Below are positions 1-8,640 of a DNA stretch of 34,363 nucleotides, piece by piece. Made by a program: the position numbers and the translations under genes. The notes below the pieces were generated by a model that saw only the letters and a list, made by a program, of their open reading frames with translations, ran no database searches and was not told where the DNA came from. Position 1 is the first letter of the stretch. Each line of letters begins with the position of its first letter. The DNA is from Bacteroidota bacterium (GTDB taxonomy: Bacteria > Bacteroidota > JABWAT01). The stretch lies in assembly GCA_017303995.1 (NCBI GenBank), contig JAFLBE010000047.1, forward strand, positions 1 through 34,363. Direction: 5' to 3'.

Positions 1-101
1 ACAATGTCGCCAATAAACTGTTAAAAGTTGCTTGCGCAGTTTGGAATTCAAATACTCCTTTTGATAAAAACTTTGTGTCAAAATTTGCCCAAAATACTTG
101 A
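1..101 (+). CDS. Probable IS110-family transposase, C-terminal tail (partial)
   Basis: The third forward frame is open from the window edge to a TGA at 99-101 and encodes about 32 residues beginning NVANKLLKVACAVWNSN and ending SKFAQNT. The VANKLL...PFD pattern resembles the extreme C-terminus of IS110/IS116/IS902 (DEDD-type) transposases as I recall them. Only this tail is visible, so the catalytic part must lie to the left of the window. If correct, an insertion element or its remnant ends just upstream of the BrkB gene, and its right end should fall within about 102-184. The call rests on a short, moderately characteristic segment and could be wrong. Confidence 0.5.
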   Translation, partial: NVANKLLKVACAVWNSNTPFDKNFVSKFAQNT

Positions 102-134
102 CTTAGTCATAGTATTCAGCATGACAATATCAGG

Positions 135-160
135 GTTTCCATTTTAAATTAAATGGAAAC
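135..160. other. Perfect 10-bp inverted repeat upstream of the BrkB gene
   Basis: GTTTCCATTT (135-144) and AAATGGAAAC (151-160) are perfect inverted arms around a 6-nt loop. The structure lies between the IS110-like tail and the TTG start at 185. It has no T-tract, so it may be an element-end structure, a leader hairpin or an operator. A second small palindrome, TGACTtAGTCA, lies at 99-109. Confidence 0.5.
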
Positions 161-184
161 AGAAAACACAACAGGATTAATAAA

Positions 185-1129
185 TTGAGTACTCTCTCAA
201 AAGGAAAAACGGTAATAAGACAAGTGAAAATTCATTTGAAAAATCTGGTCGCCATTTCAAAAACCGCTTTCAAAAAATGGTGGAAAAAAGATCCGTTTCG
301 TGACAGTGCGGTTATTGCCTATTATTCCATCTTTGCCCTTCCGGGATTGCTGGTCGTCATCATTTCACTTTCGGGTTATTTTTTCGGACGCGATGCCGTT
401 AACAGTCACCTTGCGGGACAAATAACCCAAATGTTTGGGGCTGATACTTCGGTTCAGATTCAGGAAATGGTGATCAAAGCCAGTACGATGAAAAATACGT
501 TTCTGGCCACATTACTGGGCATCATCACCATTTTCATTGGGGCAACCGGCGTTTTTGTTGAGTTTCAGAAGTCTTTAAATCTGGTTTGGGAGGTAAAAGC
601 CTATGAATCGGACTCAGGTCTCTGGGATATTATCAGAGTCAGGCTTTTTTCTTTCGGGCTGATTCTTTCTTTTGCTTTTATATTGATCGTTTCTCTTGTG
701 ATTTCGGCAACAATGGCGGCATTGGGTACCTGGCTTTCAGGATACTTTTCTGATTCATTTGTTGTCCTGCTTTTATCGGTCAATTTTGTGCTTTCCTTTT
801 TAATTCTTGCGGTTTTATTTGCGCTCATGTTTAAAGTTTTACCAGATGCAAAAATTCAATGGAAGCATGTTTTCATTGGATCAATGGTGACAGCTTTTCT
901 GTTTGAAATCGGAAAGTTCTTCCTGAGTTTTTATTTCGGAAAAGCGAATCCGGGAACGGGATACGGTCCGGCCGGATCAGTGATTCTGATTTTAATCTGG
1001 GTTTCCTATTCCTCAATGATCGTTTTTTACGGTGCTGAATTTACCCATGCATTTGCAAATAAATACTCGGGGAAAATTGCACCCAAACCCAATGCTATGC
1101 CAATTGAACCAGAGGTACCAAGGTTATGA
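185..1129 (+). CDS. YihY/BrkB family inner-membrane protein
   Basis: This is a 314-residue integral membrane protein of the YihY/virulence factor BrkB family, once misnamed ribonuclease BN. The family signature is clear: KWWKKDPFRDSAVIAYYSIF near residue 31, followed by about six hydrophobic segments and a late GYGPAGSVILILIWVSYSS stretch (near 260-280). The length is typical. The frame starts with TTG at 185, with GTG at 224 as an alternative; no in-frame ATG precedes the conserved core. Its stop overlaps the next gene by four bases (ATGA, 1126-1129), so it is probably the first gene of a coupled three-gene operon. The biochemical role of the family is not settled; transport or envelope functions have been proposed. 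Confidence 0.88.
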   Translation: MSTLSKGKTVIRQVKIHLKNLVAISKTAFKKWWKKDPFRDSAVIAYYSIFALPGLLVVIISLSGYFFGRDAVNSHLAGQITQMFGADTSVQIQEMVIKASTMKNTFLATLLGIITIFIGATGVFVEFQKSLNLVWEVKAYESDSGLWDIIRVRLFSFGLILSFAFILIVSLVISATMAALGTWLSGYFSDSFVVLLLSVNFVLSFLILAVLFALMFKVLPDAKIQWKHVFIGSMVTAFLFEIGKFFLSFYFGKANPGTGYGPAGSVILILIWVSYSSMIVFYGAEFTHAFANKYSGKIAPKPNAMPIEPEVPRL

Positions 1130-2988
1130 AACACTTTTTTTTATCAACACTTTCTACCTGGGGATTTTTCATCGCCGTTTTTCTTTTACTAACGGTTGGC
1201 GTTTTGGTAACCTTAACGATGAGGTCGCTGGTAGAAAGTAATGAATCAGTAACTCACACGTTGGTTGTACTTGATAAATTGACAAAAACACTGACTCTTC
1301 TGATTGATGCCGAAACCGGACAAAGAGGTTTTATCATAACGGGTGAAGACCAATATCTGGAACCCTACCATACAGCTATGGCATCTGAAAACTCCATCAG
1401 CAAAAACCTTCAGGAACTCCGTCTGCTAACCAGTAATAATCCAGACTTGCAAAACCTTCTGGATTCTCTGGAAGTTTCAGTCAATCAAAAAGTTTTGTTA
1501 CTTCAGGAAGGGATCATTCTACGACAAAAGATAGGGTTTGAGGCCGCTCAAAAGGCAATTTCTTCAGAAGCTGGAAAAACCATGATGGATAAGATCAGAC
1601 GTTTGACAGGAAAAATGGAGGCATTTGAGGCTGGACTTTTAATTAGCCGGACGGAAACTGCCCTTTCAAATTTGCACCAAACAATTCTGGTAATAGTTGC
1701 AGGTGCAGGATTCAGTCTTCTTTTTCTTGTTCTTTCTTTTTTTCTTCTTCATCGTGAAGTGAAGGTTAGACAACAGGCTGAAGTGGAATTGTTGGCAAGC
1801 AATAAAGAACTTGATCGGCATGTCATCAAACTGGCAGAAGCTAAAACTTTAATAGAACAGCAATTGAACCGGTTAAAATCACTGCATACCATTGATATGG
1901 CAATTTTGGGTTCCACCGATTACCGGCTGGCTTTAAAAACGGTTTTAGAAGAAGTCACCCAGCGACTTCATGCAGATCTGGCTGTCATTTATCTGTTCAG
2001 TAATGAAACCCTCATGCTAACCCCCGCTTCAGTACTCGGGAATAAAAGTCAGGAAATAACCCGGTTTGTGGGTCGTTTGGGTGAAGGAGTTATCGGGAAA
2101 GCTGCCCAGGAACGTGCGACAATCAGCATCCCCATTGTCAAAGAAACAAAAGTCTCTGTAAACCACCCAACTGCAACAGATGCAGAAGGTATTCAATCAA
2201 CTTATGCAACACCACTTATCGCAAAAGGAATTCTGGTTGGCGTATTAAAAGTGAGTTTCAGAACACCATACGAAGCTGATGCAGACTGGATTGACTTTTA
2301 CGAAGCACTTGCAGCTCAGGCAGCAATGGCAGTCGAAAGCGGAAAGTCATCTGACGATTTACAACGATCGCATATTAATTTAAAACTGGCCTATGATACG
2401 ACCATTGAAGGTTGGTCAAAAGCACTGGATTTAAGAGATAAAGAAACGGAAGGACATTCTCTGCGCGTAACTGACATGACATTGAAGCTGGCCCGGATTG
2501 CCGGAATGACGGAAACAGAACAAGCTCATATCAGACGAGGGGCTTTACTGCATGATATCGGAAAAATGGGCGTTCCGGATAATGTTCTTCAAAAACCTGA
2601 TCAGTTAAATGACGAAGAACTTGCAGTCATGCGAATGCACCCAACTTATGCGCATGAATTGCTGTCACCCATTGCGTATCTTGCACCATCTTTGGATATT
2701 CCCTATTGTCACCATGAAAAATGGGATGGCACAGGCTATCCGAACGGATTGAAGGGTGAAGAAATTCCGCTTTCTGCCCGTCACTTTGCCATTGTTGACG
2801 TTTGGGATGCGCTCCGGTCTGACCGCGTTTACCGTAAAGGCTGGTCAGATGAAAAAGTACTTGATCTGATTAAAGCCGGAAGCGGAACTCACTTTGACCC
2901 CAGAGCTGTTGATTTGTTTCTAAACGTCATTCATGACGAAGCTGATAAACACCGGAAACTTAAATCTGAAAACGCTGTGACCTTATGA
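1126..2988 (+). CDS. Membrane c-di-GMP phosphodiesterase, CHASE3-GAF-HD-GYP
   Basis: This 620-residue protein is predicted to hydrolyse cyclic di-GMP in response to periplasmic and cytoplasmic cues. A transmembrane helix (about 12-32) is followed by a periplasmic CHASE3 sensor with the typical DAETGQRGFIITGEDQYLEPY stretch (61-81), a second helix (about 186-208), a short coiled coil, a GAF domain (about 265-405) and a C-terminal HD-GYP domain (about 425-605). The HD residues are H476-D477 within HDIGK, and the HHExxxGxGYP signature runs from H529 to P539. All metal-binding motifs I can check are present, so it should be active. It overlaps both neighbours by four bases. The partnership with a BrkB protein and a lipocalin is unusual and suggests envelope-related signalling. 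Confidence 0.93.
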   Translation: MKHFFLSTLSTWGFFIAVFLLLTVGVLVTLTMRSLVESNESVTHTLVVLDKLTKTLTLLIDAETGQRGFIITGEDQYLEPYHTAMASENSISKNLQELRLLTSNNPDLQNLLDSLEVSVNQKVLLLQEGIILRQKIGFEAAQKAISSEAGKTMMDKIRRLTGKMEAFEAGLLISRTETALSNLHQTILVIVAGAGFSLLFLVLSFFLLHREVKVRQQAEVELLASNKELDRHVIKLAEAKTLIEQQLNRLKSLHTIDMAILGSTDYRLALKTVLEEVTQRLHADLAVIYLFSNETLMLTPASVLGNKSQEITRFVGRLGEGVIGKAAQERATISIPIVKETKVSVNHPTATDAEGIQSTYATPLIAKGILVGVLKVSFRTPYEADADWIDFYEALAAQAAMAVESGKSSDDLQRSHINLKLAYDTTIEGWSKALDLRDKETEGHSLRVTDMTLKLARIAGMTETEQAHIRRGALLHDIGKMGVPDNVLQKPDQLNDEELAVMRMHPTYAHELLSPIAYLAPSLDIPYCHHEKWDGTGYPNGLKGEEIPLSARHFAIVDVWDALRSDRVYRKGWSDEKVLDLIKAGSGTHFDPRAVDLFLNVIHDEADKHRKLKSENAVTL

Positions 2989-3506
2989 AATCAAAACTGA
3001 TTGTTTTTTCCATTTTACTCGTTACACTCATGTCAACCCAAATAAAATCACAACCACTCGAAACCGTTCCAAACGTAGATCTGAAACGATATGCCGGCAA
3101 ATGGTACGAAATTGCTTCCTTCCCGCAATTTTTTCAGAAAGGTTGCCATTGTACGACGGCCGAATACACACTTACAGACGAAGATTATGTGATTGTTGAA
3201 AACCGGTGTAAAAAGGATAGTGTGAACGGAAAAGAAACCTCGATAAAGGGCAAAGCTTTCGTGGTTGAGAATTCAGGGAACGCCAAACTTAAAGTTCAGT
3301 TTTTCTGGCCGTTTTCTGGAAAATACTGGATTATTGATCTGGCAGAAGATTACAGTTATGCCGTTGTGAGCCATCCTGACCGTGATTATTTGTGGATTCT
3401 TTCAAGAACGCCCAAAATGGATGATGTTGTTTACAAGCAGATTCTTGAAAGATTGAAAACAAAAGGTTTTAAACTCGATAAACTGAAACTTACTGAGCAA
3501 ATCTGA
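2985..3506 (+). CDS. Exported Blc-like lipocalin
   Basis: This is a 173-residue lipocalin of the bacterial Blc/apolipoprotein D type. The N-terminal 22 residues form a signal peptide. The lipocalin first motif appears as KRYAGKWYEIASFPQFFQKG (35-53), and the late SHPDRDYLWILSRTP stretch matches Blc closely. Unlike E. coli Blc there is no lipobox cysteine, so it is predicted to be periplasmic or secreted, not lipid-anchored. C54, C56 and C75 could form a disulfide. Lipocalins of this class bind fatty acids or lysophospholipids and have been linked to envelope stress. The ATG overlaps the stop of the HD-GYP gene (2985-2988), so it is the last gene of the coupled operon. Confidence 0.92.
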   Translation: MKSKLIVFSILLVTLMSTQIKSQPLETVPNVDLKRYAGKWYEIASFPQFFQKGCHCTTAEYTLTDEDYVIVENRCKKDSVNGKETSIKGKAFVVENSGNAKLKVQFFWPFSGKYWIIDLAEDYSYAVVSHPDRDYLWILSRTPKMDDVVYKQILERLKTKGFKLDKLKLTEQI

Positions 3507-3594
3507 ATTAGAATTGTTTTGGTTTTTCTGATAAAAAGTAACACCGAATTAGTTGTATCACCGATTGATATGTAACACCGACATTAACTGTATC

Positions 3595-3796
3595 ACCGAG
3601 CTCCTGCTCGGTTTATTAAATTTCCAATTCTTACCGACCGGGAGGTCGGTGTTACAAAACTTCATACCCCAATTTTTCTCTCCAATCCATTTCAAATTTT
3701 TCAAAATCTTGAATCCTTTCCGGAATTGATCTACATTAAGGTTTGAATCAATTTTCTTTTCAATTATCAGAAATGTAACACCGACCTCCTGTCGGT
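3595..3796. repeat. Orphan palindrome cluster with GTAACACCGA tails
   Basis: The 339-base gap between the lipocalin and the dehydrogenase holds three strong hairpins: 3595-3612 (ACCGAGC/GCTCGGT), 3633-3650 (ACCGACC/GGTCGGT) and 3780-3796 (ACCGAC/GTCGGT), each with a 4-5 nt loop. Degenerate half-copies at about 3541-3590 repeat GTATCACCGA or GTAACACCGA. The tail TGTAACACCGAC, or its complement GTCGGTGTTACA, is constant. GGTCGGTGTTACAAAAC at 3644-3660 recurs exactly at 33534-33550. No transposase lies beside this cluster, and nothing else is recognisable in the gap. Confidence 0.75.
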
Positions 3797-3845
3797 TGCG
3801 TTTTAGAATTTTATCAATCTTCTTTTCAATTTTCAGGGGTTTTAA

Positions 3846-4985
3846 ATGAGTAAAATCATCGTTTTAGGCGCTGGAATGGTCGGCAGTGCTATGGCAATTG
3901 ATCTGGCAAAAAAACATCAGGTTACACTTTGTGATTTAAGTTTGCAACGCCTTAATCACATCAAAGCAAAATGTGAATCCCTAGCCATTTTACAGGTAAA
4001 TGTCACCGATAAATCTGCACTCACTTCAGCGCTGAAACCCTTTGATCTTGTTGTTTTGGCAGTTCCTGGTTTTCTCGGATTTGAAACCATTAAAACCGTG
4101 ATTGAGGCCGGAAAAAATGTAGTTGATATTTCGTTCTTCCCCGAAAATTCACTCGATCTCGATCAGCTCGCCAAAGAAAAAGGCGTTACTGCTCTGGTTG
4201 ATTGCGGAGTAGCTCCCGGCATGCACAATATTATTCTCGGCAGGTACAACGAGCTGCTGAAACTAACCGATTTTGAAACTTTGGTTGGCGGACTTCCGAA
4301 AGTAAAGAAATGGCCTTTTTACTACAAAGCACCGTTTTCACCTGTTGATGTGATTGAAGAATATACGAGACCTGCCCGGTATGTTGAAAATGGAAAAATT
4401 GTCGTTCGGGAAGCTCTTACCGATTGCGAATATCTCGAGTTTGACAAAGTCGGCACACTGGAATCGTTCAATACAGACGGACTCAGAACCATTCTTTTCA
4501 CCATGTCACACATCAAAAACATGAAGGAAAAAACCCTTCGCTATCCTGGACATGTTGAACTTATTAGAGCTCTTAAGGAAAGTGGTTTTTTCAAAACTGA
4601 AAAAATAAATGTCAATGGTGCGGAAGTTTCTCCGCTTGACGTAACCAGCAAAATTCTGTTTAGTGAATGGAAACTGGGTGAAACTGAGCCAGAAATTACG
4701 GTGATGCGGGTGACGCTTAGAGGTGAAAATCCTGCCGGGAAAACAGAAGAAGTTGTTTACAATCTCTATGACGAATATTCACCCGAAACACAAACCTCGT
4801 CCATGGCGAGAACGACCGGTTACACTGCAACGGCAGTTGTGAATTTGTTTCTGGAAGGACTTTTCCCAGATAAAGGTGTTTTCCCTCCAGAATTCATCGG
4901 AAAAAGTGAAAAGTGTTTCACCTACATTCTGAATTATTTGAAAGAGCGGAATGTAATCTATATAAAGACAGTAAAACAAATTTAA
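3846..4985 (+). CDS. Saccharopine dehydrogenase-family oxidoreductase, perhaps L-lysine 6-dehydrogenase
   Basis: This is a 379-residue NAD(P)-dependent enzyme of the saccharopine dehydrogenase/lysine dehydrogenase superfamily. The N-terminus is a Rossmann fold with GAGMVGSAMA (8-17). VVDISFFPEN and LVDCGVAPGMHN follow, both characteristic of the family. The later NTDGLRTILFT and MKEKTLRYPGH segments resemble single-domain lysine 6-dehydrogenases more than the bifunctional lysine-degradation enzyme. Length fits the single-domain group (about 370-390). ATG 3846 is taken because the Rossmann strand starts directly after it. Substrate cannot be fixed from sequence: saccharopine, lysine or carboxynorspermidine-type substrates are alternatives. 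Confidence 0.85.
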   Translation: MSKIIVLGAGMVGSAMAIDLAKKHQVTLCDLSLQRLNHIKAKCESLAILQVNVTDKSALTSALKPFDLVVLAVPGFLGFETIKTVIEAGKNVVDISFFPENSLDLDQLAKEKGVTALVDCGVAPGMHNIILGRYNELLKLTDFETLVGGLPKVKKWPFYYKAPFSPVDVIEEYTRPARYVENGKIVVREALTDCEYLEFDKVGTLESFNTDGLRTILFTMSHIKNMKEKTLRYPGHVELIRALKESGFFKTEKINVNGAEVSPLDVTSKILFSEWKLGETEPEITVMRVTLRGENPAGKTEEVVYNLYDEYSPETQTSSMARTTGYTATAVVNLFLEGLFPDKGVFPPEFIGKSEKCFTYILNYLKERNVIYIKTVKQI

Positions 4986-5007
4986 AAAATGGGTTATACC
5001 CGATTTT
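4985..5007 (+). terminator. Possible weak intrinsic terminator
   Basis: Directly after the dehydrogenase stop, AAAAATGGGT and ACCCgATTTTT can pair around a TAT loop with one bulged G, leaving a short T-run. The position fits a terminator, but the stem is short. Confidence 0.4.
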
Positions 5008-5163
5008 TGCCGAATTCAAATTCAACCGATTCTCAGACACAAGTTTGCTGACTTGCTTGGTTTTTTTTACCTTCGTGCACAAAAAACCGGGCAATCTGAT
5101 TCCAGACAAAATGAACCAGGACTGCCATTCCGTTGTCAGTCACTACTATATCCAGGAAAAACC

Positions 5164-6354
5164 ATGATCATCGAACCAAAAATGCGCGGATTTATATGTT
5201 TAACCTCTCATCCGGACGGGTGCGAACAAAACATTATAAATCAGATCAATTACGTTAAATCAAAAGGACAGATTAAAGGTCCGAAAAAGGTTTTGGTAAT
5301 CGGTGCATCTACAGGATTTGGTCTTTCTTCCCGGATCACAAGTGCTTTCGGTTCTGATGCTTCAACCATCGGTGTTTTTTTTGAAAAACCTCCGATGGAA
5401 GGCAAACCCGCAACGCCCGGGTATTACAACAGTCTCGCCTTTCAAAAACATGCAGAAAAAGCAGGACTTTACGCCCGCAGCATCAACGGAGATGCCTTTT
5501 CTGATGAAGTAAAAAAAATCACTATTGATCTGATTAAAAAAGATTTGGGTCAGGTTGATCTCGTTATTTATAGTCTAGCTTCCCCGGTCAGACAACACCC
5601 CGTAACCGGCGTTCTTCACCGGTCCGTTTTAAAACCGATCGGTGTGCCGTTCAGCAATAAGACTGTTGATTTCCATACCGGAATTGTCTCCAACGTTACC
5701 ATCGACCCCTGTTCAGATGAAGATATTCTGAATACCGTTGCGGTTATGGGTGGTGAGGATTGGGACATGTGGATTTCTGAACTCATGAAAGCCGGTGCCC
5801 TTTCAGAAAATGCCCTGACTCTTGCCTATTCTTATATCGGACCCAGCCTGACCGAAGCCGTTTACCGCAAAGGAACCATCGGACGGGCAAAAGATCATCT
5901 TGAAGCCTCAGCTTTTTCCATCACCGAAAAAATGAAATCACTCAATGGAAAAGCTTTTGTTTCAGTAAATAAAGCACTTGTCACCCAGGCCAGTTCTGCC
6001 ATTCCGGTTATTCCGCTGTACATTTCCCTGCTTTATAAAATTATGAAGGCTAAGGGAATTCACGAAGGTTGCATCGAACAGATTCAACGGTTATTTCAGG
6101 ATCGGTTGTACACCGGAAATGAAATTCCAACTGACGAAAAAGGAAGAATCCGCGTTGATGACTGGGAAATGAGAGCAGATGTTCAGAAAGAAGTAGCTGA
6201 CTTGTGGGTGAAAGCAACCACAGAGAATATTGCTGAAATCGGCGATCTTGCCGGATATAAAACTGACTTTTTGAATCTTTTCGGATTCAATTTTCCGGAA
6301 GTTGATTATTCAAAAGATGTGAATGAAAACGTTGAAATTGCAGGACTTCTGTAA
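5164..6354 (+). CDS. fabV: Trans-2-enoyl-CoA/enoyl-ACP reductase, FabV type
   Basis: This is a 396-residue NAD(P)H-dependent enoyl reductase that would complete each fatty-acid elongation cycle or reduce trans-2-enoyl-CoA. The start is ATG 5164 (MIIEPKMRGFICLTSHPDGC), which matches the conserved FabV N-terminus. The frame is open further upstream, but that extension has no family resemblance. The cofactor loop VLVIGASTGFGLSSR lies at 43-57. The FabV-specific catalytic Tyr-x8-Lys is present as Y234...K243 (YRKGTIGRAK). Length is normal for FabV (about 395-400). FabV enzymes are the triclosan-tolerant alternative to FabI. The next gene starts only 6 bases after its stop. Confidence 0.95.
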   Translation: MIIEPKMRGFICLTSHPDGCEQNIINQINYVKSKGQIKGPKKVLVIGASTGFGLSSRITSAFGSDASTIGVFFEKPPMEGKPATPGYYNSLAFQKHAEKAGLYARSINGDAFSDEVKKITIDLIKKDLGQVDLVIYSLASPVRQHPVTGVLHRSVLKPIGVPFSNKTVDFHTGIVSNVTIDPCSDEDILNTVAVMGGEDWDMWISELMKAGALSENALTLAYSYIGPSLTEAVYRKGTIGRAKDHLEASAFSITEKMKSLNGKAFVSVNKALVTQASSAIPVIPLYISLLYKIMKAKGIHEGCIEQIQRLFQDRLYTGNEIPTDEKGRIRVDDWEMRADVQKEVADLWVKATTENIAEIGDLAGYKTDFLNLFGFNFPEVDYSKDVNENVEIAGLL

Positions 6355-6360
6355 AATAAA

Positions 6361-7383
6361 ATGACACCATCTTCAGTTCAGGACTTTATCAAAGGCATTC
6401 CAAAGGCAGAACTTCATCTTCACATTGAAGGTTCGTTTGAACCGGAGCTGATGTTCAAAATTGCCAAACGGAATGGCATCCGAATAAAGTATCAATCAAT
6501 TGAAGAAATCAAAACGGCATATCAGTTCGATAACCTTCAGGACTTTCTTGATATTTATTATGAAGGCGCCGGTGTTTTAATTCACGAACAGGACTTTTAC
6601 GATCTCACCTGGGCCTATCTCGAAAAAATCCATGCAGAAAATGTACTTCATACCGAGATATTCTTCGATCCGCAAACCCACACCGACCGTGGAATTCCAT
6701 TCGAAACCGTCATCAATGGCATTCACCATGCTTTGGAAGATGGCAAAACCAAACTGGGGATCACGTCAAAACTGATTTTGTGTTTTCTCAGGCATCTTAA
6801 TGAAGAAGCTGCTTTTGCAACTCTAAAATCAGCACTTCCCTTTAAAGATTGGATTGTTGGTGTAGGTTTAGATTCTTCAGAATTGGGTCATCCGCCATCC
6901 AAATTTCAGCGGGTTTTTGAGTTAGCCTTAAAAGAAGGTTTTCTGACCGTTGCCCATGCTGGCGAAGAAGGTCCGGCAGCATATGTCTGGGAAGCATTGA
7001 ACTTGCTCCTGGTTTCAAGAATTGATCATGGAAACCGGTCATTAGACGACGACAAGCTCGTTGCAGAACTCGTTCACCGGAATATGCCTTTAACTGTTTG
7101 TCCGCTCTCTAACCTCAAACTAAAAGTTGTCAAAGATTTGAAAGACCATCCGCTCAGAAAAATGATGGATGCCGGCTTGCTGGCAACCCTTAATTCTGAC
7201 GATCCGGCCTATTTTGGCGGCTACCTTACCGAGAATTACCTCGCCGTTGCAGAATCATTAAATCTGTCAAAAGCCGATATTTATGAACTTGCTGTCAATT
7301 CATTCAAAGCCAGTTTTCTGGATGAAGAGAGCAAAAACATGATGATTCACAAAGTCACGGTTTATTATCAGCAGAATTCTTAA
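6361..7383 (+). CDS. Adenine deaminase of the adenosine-deaminase superfamily
   Basis: This 340-residue metal-dependent deaminase is predicted to convert adenine to hypoxanthine in purine salvage. The zinc ligands are visible: H19-x-H21 in [10 protein letters not shown]199 in HAGEEGP with catalytic E202, H223 in RIDHGNRS, and D280-D281 in [25 protein letters not shown] (167-181) and [12 protein letters not shown] (247-258) are features I associate with the adenine-preferring branch (yeast Aah1 and Pseudomonas PA0148 type), not true adenosine deaminases. It lies 6 bases downstream of fabV, so co-transcription is likely, although no functional link is obvious. Confidence 0.88.
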   Translation: MTPSSVQDFIKGIPKAELHLHIEGSFEPELMFKIAKRNGIRIKYQSIEEIKTAYQFDNLQDFLDIYYEGAGVLIHEQDFYDLTWAYLEKIHAENVLHTEIFFDPQTHTDRGIPFETVINGIHHALEDGKTKLGITSKLILCFLRHLNEEAAFATLKSALPFKDWIVGVGLDSSELGHPPSKFQRVFELALKEGFLTVAHAGEEGPAAYVWEALNLLLVSRIDHGNRSLDDDKLVAELVHRNMPLTVCPLSNLKLKVVKDLKDHPLRKMMDAGLLATLNSDDPAYFGGYLTENYLAVAESLNLSKADIYELAVNSFKASFLDEESKNMMIHKVTVYYQQNS

Positions 7384-7405
7384 ACGGGTTTATTTTGTTG
7401 ACGTT

Positions 7406-8035
7406 CGACCCCAACGGGGTCGTATGTACGGGTCTGTTCATCATTTCCTATAAACATGTCATCCCGTTGGGATGAAAATCAAACAACGGTTTTTGCTCGA
7501 CCCAGAATGGGTCGTATGTTTATAGCCTTTGCCGTAATCAAAAGACGTTCGACCCCAACGGGGTCGTATGTACGGGGTGTGTTCATCATTTCCTATAAAC
7601 ATGTCATCCCGTTGGGATGAAAAACCAGGCGCTGGATTTAGCCACTATTTTCAAATTTTAGTAAATTTGTTCGTTCATTCCCGATTGTTTACCTGAATCC
7701 TTTAACAACAAGAATTTCAATGACCCAAACGGGGTCATATGTTTATAGAATAATTGCAAATTCACGAATTTTCGACCCAGAATGGGTCGTATGTTTATAA
7801 CCTTGATGAAATCAAAAGACGTTCGACCCCAACGGGGTCGTATGTACGGGTGTGTTCATCATTTCCTATAAACATGTCATCCCGTTGGGATGAAGAACTA
7901 TCAACGGTTTTGCTCGACCCAGAATGGGTCGTATGTTTTTAGCCATAACGAAATCAAAAGACATACGACCCCAACGAGGTCGTATGTCTGGTTTGTTTAT
8001 CTGTTTCCCTATAAACATGCCATCCCGATGGGATG
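7406..8035. repeat. Array of twelve REP-like hairpins upstream of RAYT 1
   Basis: This fills the 680-base gap before the transposase. Hairpins of type A (CGACCCC-AAC-GGGGTCG) lie at 7406-7422, 7550-7566, 7824-7840 and 7966-7982 (one mismatch). Type B (CATCCC-GTT-GGGATG) lies at 7460-7474, 7605-7619, 7878-7892 and 8021-8035 (GAT loop). Type C (CGACCCA-GAA-TGGGTCG) lies at 7498-7514, 7773-7789 and 7915-7931, and a degenerate copy at 7721-7737. A and B form a fixed pair joined by GTATGTACGG...CTATAAACATGT; C is followed by GTATGTTTATAG. A-hairpin spacing is 144, 274 and 142 bases, so the array grew by tandem duplication of a unit of about 140 bases. Open frames inside it are by-products of the repeats. 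Confidence 0.92.
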
Positions 8036-8064
8036 AAAAACTTAAAAACAAATATCCATTTCCT

Positions 8065-8523
8065 ATGTCAACTTATTCCCAAATTTATATTCATATCGTA
8101 TTCGCTGTAAAGGGAAGAGAAAACCTGATCAAACCAGATTGGGAAGAACAACTTTTTAAATACATAACAGGTATTGTTCAGAATAAGGGTCAGAAAATGC
8201 TCGCTATTAACGGTATTCCTGACCACATCCATTTTTTAATCGAACTGAAACCAAATTGTAACTTATCCGATTTGGTGCGGGAAATAAAAAAATCATCTAA
8301 CGTTTTCATTAATGAAAATCACTTTACCAGATTCAATTTTTCATGGCAGGAAGGTTTTGGAGCATTTTCATACAGCTATTCTCAAATTGATGATGTTTGT
8401 AAATACATATTAAATCAAAAAGATCATCATAGAAAAAGAACATTCCGGGAAGAATACATTGATTTACTAAATAAATTTAAAATTGAATTCAATGAGCACT
8501 ATTTATTTGATTGGATTGAATAA
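8065..8523 (+). CDS. IS200-like Y1 transposase, REP-associated (RAYT 1)
   Basis: This 152-residue single-domain HUH/Y1 transposase cleaves and joins single-stranded DNA at hairpin-containing sites. The HUH metal motif is H54-I-H56 in GIPDHIHFLIEL. The catalytic tyrosine is predicted to be Y114 in CKYILNQKDHH, with Q118 completing the YIxxQ signature. The start is ATG 8065 (MSTYSQIYIHIVFAVKG); the frame extends upstream only through repeat DNA. It lies 30 bases after the last hairpin of the adjacent array, which would form its leader. All key residues are intact. No TnpB partner gene is present. It is homologous to the gene at 28485-28949. Confidence 0.93.
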   Translation: MSTYSQIYIHIVFAVKGRENLIKPDWEEQLFKYITGIVQNKGQKMLAINGIPDHIHFLIELKPNCNLSDLVREIKKSSNVFINENHFTRFNFSWQEGFGAFSYSYSQIDDVCKYILNQKDHHRKRTFREEYIDLLNKFKIEFNEHYLFDWIE

Positions 8524-8640
8524 GCGACATCCGGCACTGAATAACAAGAAATGCCCCTCCGCCTATTTTATATTAATGGAACTTTCTCCTCAATTTTTTG
8601 ATTATTCAAAAAAGTCTTTAAAACAAAAAGCAGGGAACCG

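Noticed and set aside
5053-5163. N-terminal extension of FabV
   Set aside because: The conserved FabV N-terminus begins at ATG 5164. The upstream residues do not match the family and overlap a hairpin-rich intergenic stretch.
7754-7942. 62-residue open frame in the hairpin array
   Set aside because: It is made of translated repeat units, without a start signal or family resemblance.
7406-8035. CRISPR array
   Set aside because: The repeats are short palindromes of three kinds in both orientations with linkers of unequal length that are themselves repeated. There are no unique equal-length spacers and no cas genes.
8065-8523. Complete IS605-type element with accessory TnpB
   Set aside because: No TnpB frame lies near either Y1 transposase, and no second strand-transfer end could be defined; the RAYT interpretation fits better.
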